The notes below the pieces were generated by a model that did not search any database, was not told where the DNA came from, and saw nothing but the letters and a program-made list of their open reading frames with translations. The translations under genes and the position numbers were made by a program. This document shows, piece after piece, positions 35,591-43,922 of a stretch of DNA of 64,000 bases (position 1 is the first letter of the stretch; each line of letters starts with the position of its first letter). Source of the stretch: Pseudomonadota bacterium (GTDB lineage: Bacteria; Pseudomonadota; Gammaproteobacteria; Steroidobacterales; Steroidobacteraceae); contig JAEWAF010000094.1 in NCBI GenBank assembly GCA_023391815.1, positions 29,175 to 93,174 of the forward strand, read 5' to 3'.

Positions 35591-36532
35591 ATGGTCGATT
35601 TCATCAAACAACACTGGACGTACATTCTCGGCGCGCTGCTGCTGCACGCGTTGTTTGCTGGCATCTTCGGCCTGACCATGCTGAACATGCAGCGCACGCC
35701 GCCGCCGGTGCAGCTCGCGATCCAGGCCGTCGTGGTCGATCCGAAAACGTTGAATGACGCCGCTCGCCAGCAGCGCCAGCAGCGCGAGCGTGATCGCGCC
35801 CAGCAGCTACAACGTGAGCAGGAAGCCCAACGGCAACGCGAGGGGGAAGCCGAGCAACAGAAGCAGCGCGAGCAGGAGCAGGCAGCCGAGCAGCAGCGTC
35901 GCGAACAGCAAGAGGTTCAGCGCAAGGAAGCGGAACAACGGGCGGAAGCGGAGCGTCAGGTCGAATTGAAGCAACGCCAGGAAGCGGAACAACGCCGCCA
36001 GGCGGAAGAGCAACAATTACGCGAGCGGCAGGAAGCGGAAAAGAAACGCGCCGCGGCCGAAGCCGAGCGGAAGAAGCGCGCCGAGGAAGAGGCGAAGCGA
36101 GTCGAGGAGATTCAGCGTAAGCAGCGTGAAGAGGCGGAACGTCGCAAGGCCGCCGAGGACAAACGTTTGCAGGAGGCGCGGGAGTCTGAGTTGCGGCGTC
36201 AGCTGCAGGAAGAAGAAGCCAACGCCGCGGCGGATGCGGCCGCCGCCAGCTCGCCCGAGATGGCGCAGTACATCGCCATGATCGCCCAGGCGGTCGAACG
36301 TCGTTGGAATCGTCCGCTGTCGGCGCGCGACGATCTGCTGTGCCAGGTAACGGTGCGGCAAACGCCCGCCGGGGTGGTTCTGTCGGCGAAGATCGGCAGC
36401 TGCAACGGCGACGCCGCTGTAAAGCAGTCGGTCGAGAACGCCGTGGTCAGCGCCTCGCCGTTGCCGACTCCGTCCAATCCGCGCCTGTTTCGGCCGGAGC
36501 TGACCTTTAATTTCAGGCCCGGCGCGGGTTGA
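35591..36532 (+). CDS. tolA: Tol-Pal system protein TolA
   Basis: A 313-residue protein with a single N-terminal membrane anchor (about 10-32), a very long Gln/Glu/Arg/Ala-rich helix (about 60-225) that spans the periplasm, and a C-terminal globular domain beginning near SPEMAQYIAMIAQAVERRWNRP. The domain keeps two Cys residues (LLCQVTVRQTP and IGSCNGDAAVKQS). It links TolQR in the inner membrane with TolB/Pal. Lies 6 bp after tolR. Confidence 0.95.
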   Translation: MVDFIKQHWTYILGALLLHALFAGIFGLTMLNMQRTPPPVQLAIQAVVVDPKTLNDAARQQRQQRERDRAQQLQREQEAQRQREGEAEQQKQREQEQAAEQQRREQQEVQRKEAEQRAEAERQVELKQRQEAEQRRQAEEQQLRERQEAEKKRAAAEAERKKRAEEEAKRVEEIQRKQREEAERRKAAEDKRLQEARESELRRQLQEEEANAAADAAAASSPEMAQYIAMIAQAVERRWNRPLSARDDLLCQVTVRQTPAGVVLSAKIGSCNGDAAVKQSVENAVVSASPLPTPSNPRLFRPELTFNFRPGAG

Positions 36533-36572
36533 CGCGCGGGCGCACCGATTTCGCTCCAAGGAGCCATGACTG

Positions 36573-37874
36573 ATGAAAAAAACTTTCGCCGTTTTCGTTT
36601 GCTTCGCGCTGTCGTGGTTCGCGGTCGCGGCCAACGCGCAGCTGGTCATCGAGATCACCAAGTCCGCCGAGGACGCGGTGCCGGTCGCCATCGTGCCGTT
36701 CGGCTGGGAATCCAGCGGAGCCGCGCCCTTTGATGTCGCCGAAGTGGTGGCCGCGGATTTGCGACGGAGCGGACGCTTCGCGCCGCTGGATCGCAAGGAA
36801 ATGATCGACCGGCCCACGCAGGGCGATCAGATCCGTTTCCAGGACTGGCGTTATCTCAAGACCGATTTCATCGCGGTCGGCAAGCTGATGCCGGAAGGCG
36901 CCGGCTTCGCCGCGCAGTTCGAGCTTTATAACGTGCTGACCGGGCAGCGACTGGCCGGCCAGCGCCTCACCGCGAACTCCAATTCCATGCGCGCGCTCGC
37001 GCACCGGGTCTCGGACATCATCTTCGAACAGCTGACCGGCGTGCGTGGCGCCTTCTCGACGCGCGTGGCCTTCGTCAGCGCGGAAGGCACCCCGCCGAAG
37101 CAGCGTTACAAACTGATCGTCTCCGATTACGACGGCGAGAATCAGCAGGTCATCACCAGCTCGGACGAGCCGATCATGTCGCCGGCCTGGTCGCCGGACG
37201 GCCAGAGCCTCGCTTACGTGTCGTTCGAGAGCAAAGCCTCTGCCATCTATGTGCAAACCTTGCGCACCGGCGAGCGCAAACGTGTCTCCGCCCGCGCCGG
37301 TATCAATGGCGCACCCGCCTGGTCGCCCGATGGCAAGACGCTGGCGCTGACCCTGTCGCGTAAAGATGGCGATGTGGACGTCTACACCCTGGATCTGAAC
37401 AGCCAGGTGCTCACGCGCATGACCTTCGATCCGGGCATCGATACCGAGCCGAGCTGGTCGGCCGACGGCAAGAAGCTGTACTTCAATTCGGATCGCGCCG
37501 GCGGCCCGCAGATCTACGAGATCGACGTGGCGAATCCGAATCGCGCCACGCGCATCAGTTTCGTAAACGGCTACAACGCCCGGCCGCGCGTTTCCCCGGA
37601 CGGCAAGCAGCTCGCGGTCGTGACCCTGGATCGTGGCAATTACCGGATTGCTGTCATCGATCTGGCCTCCAAGGGCATGCAGGTGCTCTCCGAAGGGCGT
37701 CAGGATGAGAGCCCGAGCTTCGCGCCCAATGGTGCCGTGCTGATCTATGCCACGCAGGAGCGGGGCAAAGGCGTGCTGGCGACGGTGTCCACCGACGGTC
37801 GCACGGCCGAGCGGTTCACCAACACCGTGGGCGAAGTGCGAGAGCCGGTTTGGGCGCCGTTCCCGCAGCGTTGA
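36573..37874 (+). CDS. tolB: Tol-Pal system periplasmic protein TolB
   Basis: A 433-residue periplasmic protein. Signal peptide MKKTFAVFVCFALSWFAVAANAQ. An N-terminal alpha/beta domain (about 25-170) is followed by a six-bladed beta-propeller with repeated PAWSPDGQSLAYVS-type motifs. It binds Pal and TolA alternately. ATG 36573 is placed by the signal peptide. 40 bp after tolA. Confidence 0.97.
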   Translation: MKKTFAVFVCFALSWFAVAANAQLVIEITKSAEDAVPVAIVPFGWESSGAAPFDVAEVVAADLRRSGRFAPLDRKEMIDRPTQGDQIRFQDWRYLKTDFIAVGKLMPEGAGFAAQFELYNVLTGQRLAGQRLTANSNSMRALAHRVSDIIFEQLTGVRGAFSTRVAFVSAEGTPPKQRYKLIVSDYDGENQQVITSSDEPIMSPAWSPDGQSLAYVSFESKASAIYVQTLRTGERKRVSARAGINGAPAWSPDGKTLALTLSRKDGDVDVYTLDLNSQVLTRMTFDPGIDTEPSWSADGKKLYFNSDRAGGPQIYEIDVANPNRATRISFVNGYNARPRVSPDGKQLAVVTLDRGNYRIAVIDLASKGMQVLSEGRQDESPSFAPNGAVLIYATQERGKGVLATVSTDGRTAERFTNTVGEVREPVWAPFPQR

Positions 37875-38012
37875 GCGGCGAAAAAAACCGGCAAAGCACC
37901 GTGTTTCGGGCCGAGTTGTGGCAAAATTCGCCGCAGTTTTGGTCTGTGAATGGCGACAAGGGATTTTTCAGCGGGTCCCACGGTCGTAACAACTAAATTC
38001 AGGAGAGTGTAG

Positions 38013-38537
38013 ATGCGCGTAACTCGGCTGATTCTGATCGCGGCGACTGGTTTGATGCTCGCGGCCTGTGGCAACAAGCCGCTGCCCGAGGCGCAGAACA
38101 CGTCCGAGTCGGTGGGTCCGTCGACCAGCACCCAGGGTGCGGAGAGCAGCGGCGTTGGCAGCAGCGCGCTGTCGGCCGAGCAGCAGGCGATGGAAGCGGC
38201 CAAGGCCGCCGGCGTGATCATCTATTTCGATTACGACCGTGCCGAGATCAAATCGGAATTCGTGCCGGTGGTCGCCGCCCATGCGAAATTCCTGAACGGC
38301 CACCCGCAGCAGAAGATCCGCTTGGAAGGTCACTCCGACGAGCGCGGCTCGCGTGAGTACAACATCGGCCTGGGCGAGCGTCGTGCGCAGGCCGTGCGTC
38401 GCGCGCTGATGCTCCAGGGCGTGACTGAAAACCAGATCACCACCGTGAGCTACGGCGAAGAGCGTCCGGCCGTGCAGGGCAGTGACGAGGCGGCGTACGC
38501 CAAGAACCGCCGCGTCGAGCTGGTCTACGGTCGATGA
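38013..38537 (+). CDS. pal: Peptidoglycan-associated lipoprotein Pal
   Basis: A 174-residue outer-membrane lipoprotein. The lipobox is LMLAACGN with Cys 19. After a Ser/Gln-rich linker, the OmpA-like peptidoglycan-binding domain (about 65-174) holds YFDYDRAEIKSEF, LEGHSDERGSREYNIGLGERRAQAV and KNRRVELVY. RBS AGGAGAG lies before ATG 38013. Its stop overlaps the next start (ATGA). Confidence 0.97.
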   Translation: MRVTRLILIAATGLMLAACGNKPLPEAQNTSESVGPSTSTQGAESSGVGSSALSAEQQAMEAAKAAGVIIYFDYDRAEIKSEFVPVVAAHAKFLNGHPQQKIRLEGHSDERGSREYNIGLGERRAQAVRRALMLQGVTENQITTVSYGEERPAVQGSDEAAYAKNRRVELVYGR

Positions 38538-39319
38538 GTCGAGCCGCCATGACATTCGCGCCAAGCATGACTGCCGTTCGCGTCGGATTGATCGCCGTCG
38601 CGGCGACGGTGCTGTCGGGCTGTGTGACCACACCGCCGGAGGCCGATCCGACGGTGCAGAAACTGTCCGAGCTCGATGGTCGTCTGTTGCGTCTGGAGCG
38701 CGTGCTCGCCAACCAAAGCCTGCTCGATCTGTCGCAACGGATCGAAGCGGCGCAGGCGGAAACGCGAGTGTTGCGCGGTCAGCTCGATGAGCTGCAACAC
38801 CAGGTGACGCAGAGCCAGACCCAGCAGCGCGAAATGTATGGCGATGTCGATCGGCGGCTCTCGGCGCTCGAAGGCAATCCGGGTGCGGCGGCGTCCGCTG
38901 CCACACCGCCGGCGGGTCTGCCGGTCCCCCAGGGGGACGATCGCGCCAATTATCAGGCCGCGTTCGATCTGTTGAAGGATGCGAAATATCCCGAAGCGAT
39001 CAACGCGTTCAAACAGTACCTGACGACGTTCCCGAACGGCCCGCTGGCCGACAACGCGCAGTACTGGCTGGGTGAGGCGCACTACGTCACCAAACAGTAT
39101 CCGGACGCGTTGCGTGATTTCCGGACCGTGATCGAGAAGTACCCGGAGTCGCGCAAGATTCCGGATGCGTTGCTCAAGATCGGCTACTGCAATTACGAGC
39201 TGAAGAACTGGACCGAGGCGCGTTCGGCGCTCAGCCAGGTCGTGCAGCGTTTTGGCGATACCACCGCCGCCCGTCTCGCGAGCCAGCGGCTCGCGAAGCT
39301 GGATAGCGAAGGCAGATGA
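38534..39319 (+). CDS. cpoB: Cell-division coordinator CpoB/YbgF, predicted lipoprotein form
   Basis: A 261-residue Tol-associated protein: a coiled-coil region (about 40-110, SELDGRLLRLERVLANQSLLDLSQRIEAAQ) and C-terminal TPR repeats (about 135-255). YbgF is normally a soluble periplasmic protein, but here VLSGC (Cys 30) makes a lipobox after a hydrophobic segment, so this copy may be membrane-anchored. Start ATG 38534 overlaps pal; ATG 38567 (MTAVRVGLI) would give a tidier signal peptide. It coordinates Tol-Pal with peptidoglycan synthesis. Confidence 0.9.
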   Translation: MSRAAMTFAPSMTAVRVGLIAVAATVLSGCVTTPPEADPTVQKLSELDGRLLRLERVLANQSLLDLSQRIEAAQAETRVLRGQLDELQHQVTQSQTQQREMYGDVDRRLSALEGNPGAAASAATPPAGLPVPQGDDRANYQAAFDLLKDAKYPEAINAFKQYLTTFPNGPLADNAQYWLGEAHYVTKQYPDALRDFRTVIEKYPESRKIPDALLKIGYCNYELKNWTEARSALSQVVQRFGDTTAARLASQRLAKLDSEGR

Positions 39320-39390
39320 TCGTTCCTCGATGGCGCCTCCTCGGGGCGCCATCGGTGACGATGTCGTCGCTGGGTGGTTAGATCAGTCTC

Positions 39391-40083
39391 ATGAATCTCA
39401 CTGACTCAACCACTGTCGATTCCGCCGCCGCCGGCACCGGCGTCGCGCGCGTCAAGCTCACCGAAATTTTCTTATCCATTCAAGGTGAAGCCGACAGCGT
39501 GGGTTGGCCGACGGTGTTCGTGCGCCTCACCGGCTGTCCGCTGCGTTGTCAGTACTGCGACACCGCCTACGCGTTTTACGGTGGCGAGTGGACTGCGCTC
39601 GAGGACGTGTTGGTGCGCGTCGCCTCGTTCGATACGAAGCACGTGTGTGTCACCGGCGGCGAGCCGCTCGCGCAAAAGGGATGTTTCCCTTTGCTCCAGA
39701 AGCTGTGCGATGCCGGCTATCGCGTGTCGCTCGAGACCAGCGGTGCGATGGATGTGAGCAGTGTCGATCCGCGCGTCGTGCGAGTCGTCGATGTGAAGAC
39801 ACCGGCGAGCGGCGAGGTCGATCGCAATCGTTACGAGAACCTGGACGTGTTGCGGCCGGAAGAGCAGGTGAAGTTCGTGCTCTGCAGTCGCGCCGATTTC
39901 GAATGGGCCCGCGATTTCGTTCGCGAGCGCCGGTTGTACGAGCGCTGCATGGTGTTGTTCAGCCCGAGCTACGGCCAGGTGGACGGGCGCGATCTGGCGC
40001 AGTGGGTGCTGGATGAGCGGCTGCCGGTACGGCTGCAGATTCAGCTCCACAAAGTGTTGTGGGGCGATACGCCCGGTAAGTGA
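39391..40083 (+). CDS. queE: 7-Carboxy-7-deazaguanine synthase QueE
   Basis: A 230-residue radical-SAM enzyme in the queuosine pathway that contracts the ring of 6-carboxytetrahydropterin. The cluster-binding CPLRCQYCDTAYAFYGG (CxxxCxxC), VCVTGGEPLAQKG (SAM-binding GGE) and SLETSGAMD are intact. The gene order tol-pal-cpoB-queE-queC-tRNA-Lys is also known in Pseudomonas. Confidence 0.95.
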   Translation: MNLTDSTTVDSAAAGTGVARVKLTEIFLSIQGEADSVGWPTVFVRLTGCPLRCQYCDTAYAFYGGEWTALEDVLVRVASFDTKHVCVTGGEPLAQKGCFPLLQKLCDAGYRVSLETSGAMDVSSVDPRVVRVVDVKTPASGEVDRNRYENLDVLRPEEQVKFVLCSRADFEWARDFVRERRLYERCMVLFSPSYGQVDGRDLAQWVLDERLPVRLQIQLHKVLWGDTPGK

Positions 40084-40085
40084 AG

Positions 40086-40142
40086 GCGGTGGGATCCATT
40101 CCCACGACCGATGGATTAAAAGTCCAGTGCTCTACCGAGCAC
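40086..40142 (-). pseudogene. Antisense tRNA-Lys-like remnant between queE and queC
   Basis: Read on the minus strand, 40136 to 40111 is identical over 26 bases to positions 40928-40953 of the nearby tRNA-Lys(TTT), covering the D-stem 3' part and the whole anticodon arm. The 3' side continues with a T-arm-like hairpin (GTGGG-AATGGAT-CCCAC) whose loop has lost the TTC. The 5' D-arm is replaced by GTGCTC-GGTA-GAGCAC. Acceptor stem and CCA are missing, so it cannot be a working tRNA. The queE-queC mRNA would carry the complement of the tRNA-Lys anticodon arm. Confidence 0.75.
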
Positions 40143-40161
40143 GATGGAGAGTGTTGACGTC

Positions 40162-40842
40162 ATGTCCGGTTCTCGCGCTGTGGTGCTGCTATCCGGTGGC
40201 CTGGATTCAGCCACCGTCCTTGCGATCGCTCGCGAGCAGGGCTTTGAATGCTACGCGCTGAGCGTGGATTATGGTCAGCGGCACCGCGCCGAGTTGGACG
40301 CGGCCGCGCGCGTCGCTGAATCGTTGGGCGTCGTCGAACATCGCACGTTGCGTATCGACCTCGGCGGCATCGGCGGATCGGCGCTGACCGACACGAGCAT
40401 CGCCGTCCCCGAATCGCCGCAGATGGGCATTCCGGTCACCTACGTTCCCGCGCGCAACACTGTGATGCTGTCCTTCGCCCTGGGCTGGGCCGAAGTGCTC
40501 GAAGCGCCGCGCATTTTCATCGGCGTGAACGCGGTCGATTATTCGGGCTATCCCGATTGCCGGCCGGCCTTCGTCGCCGCCTTCGAGCGCGTCGCCAATC
40601 TGGCCACCAAGGCGGGCGTGGAGGGCACCCTGGCGTTCAAGATCCTGACGCCCCTGATCGACCTGACCAAGGCCCAGATCATCCAGCGCGGCGTGGCCCT
40701 GGGCGTGGACTATTCGCTGACAGTGTCGTGTTATCAGGCCGACGCCGACGGCCGTGCCTGTGGGAGCTGCGATTCCTGCCGCCTGCGTCGGGCCGGCTTT
40801 CAGTCCGCCGGCGTGCCGGACCCGACACGGTATTTTCGATGA
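40162..40842 (+). CDS. queC: 7-Cyano-7-deazaguanine synthase QueC
   Basis: A 226-residue ATP-dependent enzyme that converts 7-carboxy-7-deazaguanine to preQ0. PP-loop SGGLDSATVL (11-16), VPARNTVMLSFALGWAE, NAVDYSGYPDCRPAF and the zinc-binding cysteines in VSCYQADADGRACGSCDSC are present. ATG 40162 is chosen because GGAGAG at 40146-40151 sits at good distance; ATG 40144 is in frame. Separated from queE by the antisense tRNA-like remnant. Confidence 0.95.
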   Translation: MSGSRAVVLLSGGLDSATVLAIAREQGFECYALSVDYGQRHRAELDAAARVAESLGVVEHRTLRIDLGGIGGSALTDTSIAVPESPQMGIPVTYVPARNTVMLSFALGWAEVLEAPRIFIGVNAVDYSGYPDCRPAFVAAFERVANLATKAGVEGTLAFKILTPLIDLTKAQIIQRGVALGVDYSLTVSCYQADADGRACGSCDSCRLRRAGFQSAGVPDPTRYFR

Positions 40843-40861
40843 ATTCCCGCGCCTCTTTAGG

Positions 40862-40867
40862 TATGAT
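40862..40867 (+). promoter_or_regulatory. Putative -10 element of the tRNA-Lys promoter
   Basis: TATGAT at 40862-40867 is followed by a GC-rich discriminator (GCGCGCCCC), typical of stable-RNA promoters under stringent control. A -35 about 17 bp upstream is weak. It lies about 44 bp before the tRNA. Confidence 0.5.
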
Positions 40868-40910
40868 GCGCGCCCCGTCAGGCCCCCCGGCCTGAGCGCC
40901 TGTCATCAGT

Positions 40911-40986
40911 GGGTCGGTAGCTCAGTTGGTAGAGCACTGGACTTTTAATCCATTGGTCCTGGGTTCGAGTCCCAGCCGACCCACCA
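40911..40986 (+). tRNA. tRNA-Lys (anticodon TTT)
   Basis: A 76-base cloverleaf with encoded CCA. Acceptor GGGTCGG pairs with CCGACCC. The anticodon arm TGGA-CTTTTAA-TCCA gives TTT, and the T-arm is CTGGG-TTCGAGT-CCCAG. Its 3' end is the integration site of the adjacent element. Confidence 0.98.
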
Positions 40987-40987
40987 T
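40972..40987. repeat. Left attachment repeat
   Basis: CCAGCCGACCCACCAT, the 3' end of the tRNA-Lys plus one base, is repeated exactly at 47211-47226. Confidence 0.88.
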
Positions 40988-41100
40988 TTCACCAGCCAGC
41001 CTCATCCGAGAACATCTCGCCTGATCCAGAAATCCCTGGTTTTCTAGTGGTTTTCTGTGCAGGGTCGTCCTGTCTCGTCCCTTGACAGCTTACACAAAGC

Positions 41101-41160
41101 GGGGGTATTTGCTAGGGGTATGTGGACGCTCCAAGCCGTCCGCGCGGGAAGGTACCCCCA
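41101..41160. repeat. GGGGTA-type repeats at the left end
   Basis: GGGGGTATT (41101-41109) and AGGGGTATG (41114-41122) lie 13 bp apart. An inverted copy, GGTACCCCCA (41151-41160), overlaps the integrase start region. Similar words occur at the right end (47129-47158). They are candidate arm-type integrase-binding sites, and the inverted one could let the integrase repress itself. Confidence 0.5.
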
Positions 41161-42401
41161 TGCCGCTGAACAACGTTCGCGTCGAATCTGCGAAGCCCGG
41201 CGAGAAGCAATACAAGCTGGCGGACGAACGAGGCTTGTACTTGCTGGTGCATCCGAGTGGCTGCAAGTGGTGGCGGATGAAGTATCGCTTCGGCCCCCGC
41301 AAGGATGGAAAGCCGGGCAAGGCCGAGAAGGTTCTGGCGCTCGGCGTGTTTCCCGAGGTCTCGTTGAAGCGCGCACGCGAGAAGCGAGACGACGCGCGGC
41401 GCCTGCTCGCCGATGGCGTTGACCCATCAGCGAAGCGACAGGAGCAGGCGCATGCTCAACGCATAGCGCACCTCCACACGTTCAAGGCAGTGGCGACGGC
41501 ATGGATGGCCCTAAACAAAGGTTGGACCGAAAGCCACGCCACGCGCTCTCGTCGGCGATTCGAGCGGTACGTCTTTCCGTGGATCGGCGACCGCGCTATC
41601 AGCGAGGTGAAGCGACCGGACATCCGCGAAGTGCTCCGTCGAATCGAGAGCGCTGGATGGACCGAAACCGCGCACCGGGTTTTGCAACTGTGCAACTCCG
41701 TCTTCGAGTACGCCAATCACGACGAGATAACCGATCACAATCCGTGTCGCGGATTGCAGCAGGTGCTTGCGCCAGTACAGGTGCGCCATCACCCGACCAT
41801 CACTGATCCGAAACGCGTGGGTGAACTGCTTCGAGCAATCGACGGCTTCAACGGGACATTGCCGGTCGCGTCCGCCTTGCGTCTCGCGCCGTTTGTGTTC
41901 GTTCGCCCTGGTGAACTCCGTAAAGCGGTGTGGTCCGAGTTCGAGCTGGACGGCGACGGGCCGCTTTGGCGGATTCCTGCTGAGCGGATGAAGATGCGCG
42001 AGCAGCATCTAGTGCCGCTATCCAAGCAAGCTGTGGCAATCCTTCGCGACTTGCAGCCGCTCACCGGCCCTGATGGTTACGTTTTCCCAAGCGTCCGCAA
42101 CTCAGTCCGCCCGATGTCCGAGAACACGTTGAACGTGGCGCTCCGAAGGTTGGGATACGACAAGAGCACCATGACCGCACACGGCTTTCGCTCCATGGCG
42201 AGCACGATCCTGAATGAGCAGCAGTGGCACAAGGACGCGATAGAGCGTCAGTTGGCGCACGGCGACCGCGATAAGGTGCGGGGCAGTTACAACTTTGCCG
42301 AGCATCTACCGGAGCGGCGGAGGATGATGCAGGCGTGGGCGGACTATTTGGACGGTCTGCGGGCTGGCGCGAGGGTACTGCCAATCCGGGTCGCTAGATG
42401 A
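41160..42401 (+). CDS. P4-type tyrosine integrase
   Basis: A 413-residue site-specific recombinase. It has an N-terminal DUF4102-like domain (MPLNNVRVESAKPGEKQYKL, LGVFPEVSLKRAREKRDDAR), a core-binding helical domain (about 105-205) and the catalytic domain with Arg 249 (FVRPGELRKAVWSEF), His 341 and Arg 344 (TAHGFR), His 367 (LAHGDRD) and nucleophile Tyr 377 (GSYNFAEHLPERRRMM). All catalytic residues are present. ATG 41160 follows GGGAAGG; the frame is open to 41082. It lies 173 bp from the tRNA-Lys end, as usual for tRNA-targeting integrases. Confidence 0.97.
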   Translation: MPLNNVRVESAKPGEKQYKLADERGLYLLVHPSGCKWWRMKYRFGPRKDGKPGKAEKVLALGVFPEVSLKRAREKRDDARRLLADGVDPSAKRQEQAHAQRIAHLHTFKAVATAWMALNKGWTESHATRSRRRFERYVFPWIGDRAISEVKRPDIREVLRRIESAGWTETAHRVLQLCNSVFEYANHDEITDHNPCRGLQQVLAPVQVRHHPTITDPKRVGELLRAIDGFNGTLPVASALRLAPFVFVRPGELRKAVWSEFELDGDGPLWRIPAERMKMREQHLVPLSKQAVAILRDLQPLTGPDGYVFPSVRNSVRPMSENTLNVALRRLGYDKSTMTAHGFRSMASTILNEQQWHKDAIERQLAHGDRDKVRGSYNFAEHLPERRRMMQAWADYLDGLRAGARVLPIRVAR

Positions 42402-42449
42402 GCTGATGCCTCTGACCTGATGTGGCAATCGGCCTGAGTCGGTGATGGC

Positions 42450-43268
42450 ATGGAAAAGCGCACAAGTCTAACGACGAGTCGGTCGGCCATCGGCGCATTC
42501 GAGGAATTCAGAAGCCTCATACAACAACGCGAGAGTGAGCTGGAGCCGCTTCTCTCTCCGCGAAACATGCTCGCTCGAATGTACGCGGACACCGCGAGCC
42601 CAGGGAACCGTGTTGGCCTTTTAGGAAATTCAGGTAAGCCTCCGGCTGGTTCACCCGGCCCCACTGTCGAGGCTCTTTCGAGAACGCTGAAGCAGCACAT
42701 CGCGTATCGGCGACTCATGCAGTCCGAAAATTTTGTCCGCGCGCTTCAGATTTTCCGAGACCGCCGCGCATCGGAACCAGATCCCGCCCAAGCTGCAATT
42801 GATGAACTAAGATTCATCGAGCACATCCTCGACTGGGTCGGCTTTAGCATCCATGTGGCGAACACGGGATGGCAACCGAGAAGCGTCTCCGCTCGACAGA
42901 AGCGGAGGGCACTACTGCATGCCAATCAACTCCTGAGCGATATCAAAGGCGGGGTTCGGATGAAGGACTTCACGTCGAATTCACTTCTGGAGCAAATGCT
43001 GGCGACGTTCTGTGCGGAGCTGAGCGCGCCCGGCAAGCGCGACTATGCCGGACACGGCCGCGAGCGGACCGTCCTCACGACGCTTGCTTTTTCCTTGCTC
43101 GGTGGGGACAAGCTGCCGCGCGATGCCGTCGTCGAGATCGTTTCGGAGTGCGCTCAGTTGTATGGCTTTGAAATTACCGTGAGATCGATACAGAGATACG
43201 TTCGCGAAGCCCGACGGCGACGTAATGAGGCCCTTGCTCAATTTCTTCTTCAGCGACAGAAAAGTTGA
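42450..43268 (+). CDS. Unknown protein of the element (272 aa)
   Basis: I do not recognise this gene. It is mostly alpha-helical, with EALSRTLKQHIAYRRLMQSENFVRALQIF in the middle and a basic C-terminal third (SARQKRRALLHANQLLSDIKGG; RSIQRYVREARRRRNEALAQFLLQ) that may contact nucleic acid. No signal peptide or membrane helix. It lies 48 bp after the integrase on the same strand. Cargo or accessory replication/regulation are both possible. Confidence 0.6.
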   Translation: MEKRTSLTTSRSAIGAFEEFRSLIQQRESELEPLLSPRNMLARMYADTASPGNRVGLLGNSGKPPAGSPGPTVEALSRTLKQHIAYRRLMQSENFVRALQIFRDRRASEPDPAQAAIDELRFIEHILDWVGFSIHVANTGWQPRSVSARQKRRALLHANQLLSDIKGGVRMKDFTSNSLLEQMLATFCAELSAPGKRDYAGHGRERTVLTTLAFSLLGGDKLPRDAVVEIVSECAQLYGFEITVRSIQRYVREARRRRNEALAQFLLQRQKS

Positions 43269-43478
43269 ATTGTCACCGGGAATCGTGTCGCGCAGCTTGC
43301 CTGCCTGCTGCGGTGGACTCCCAATTTTTTGACGTTCGTTGCGACAGGAATCGCCATGCCGGGCCGAGATATTCTGTCGTTACGGCCCGCTTCAAACTGC
43401 TCGCAACGCTGTTTGTTGAATTGCTGAAATCGATGTACAAAATAGGCACCGTGTTAAGCAAGCCCAAGGTGGCTCAAC

Positions 43479-43730
43479 ATGGCCGACACGGTTCGACTTC
43501 CCGCGACTGGGTTTCTCCGCCTGTCGCAGATCATAGGAAACCCCAAAGCAGACCCTCCCGTTCCGGCGGTCATCCCCGTGGGGCGTTCAAGCTGGTGGCA
43601 AGGTGTCCGGGATGGGCGTTATCCCCCGCCCGTGAAACTCGGGCCGAAGACGACGTGCTGGCGCGTCGAGGACATTCGCGCGCTAATCGATAAGAACTCG
43701 CGGCCGGCGGGTTGCGCCGTCGAGCCATGA
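43479..43730 (+). CDS. AlpA-family transcriptional regulator
   Basis: An 83-residue small winged-helix protein. TGFLRLSQIIG, VGRSSWWQGVRDGRYPPPVKLGP and CWRVEDIRALI match the AlpA/Prophage-CP4-57 regulator family, whose members activate integrase expression or act in excision. RBS AAGGTGG precedes ATG 43479. The next gene overlaps its stop (ATGA), starting a coupled run of four genes. Confidence 0.88.
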   Translation: MADTVRLPATGFLRLSQIIGNPKADPPVPAVIPVGRSSWWQGVRDGRYPPPVKLGPKTTCWRVEDIRALIDKNSRPAGCAVEP

Positions 43731-43921
43731 TTGGCCTCGACCGGCTCGCTCATCGGTCTGGATGGGCATACGGCGGTGAGGGCGTTGCTGAAAGCGCAGC
43801 GGCCGTAACCATTCGGCCACCCCGTCGCATTGTGAAAAAGCTCCGCGCTGTCGGCCTTAGCGTTGAGTTAAAGCGCATCGGCCGACACGTCGTGCCGACC
43901 GTTGCGAGAGAGCGGTCCTGA
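43727..43921 (+). CDS. Coupled small ORF (64 aa)
   Basis: ATG 43727 overlaps the AlpA stop, and the stop at 43919-43921 is one base before the next start. The product (MIGLDRLAHRSGWAYGGEGV and later IVKKLRAVGLSVELKRIGRHVVPTVARERS) is basic. I recognise no family. The perfect stop-start coupling on both sides argues that it is translated. Confidence 0.55.
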   Translation: MIGLDRLAHRSGWAYGGEGVAESAAAVTIRPPRRIVKKLRAVGLSVELKRIGRHVVPTVARERS

Positions 43922-43922
43922 C

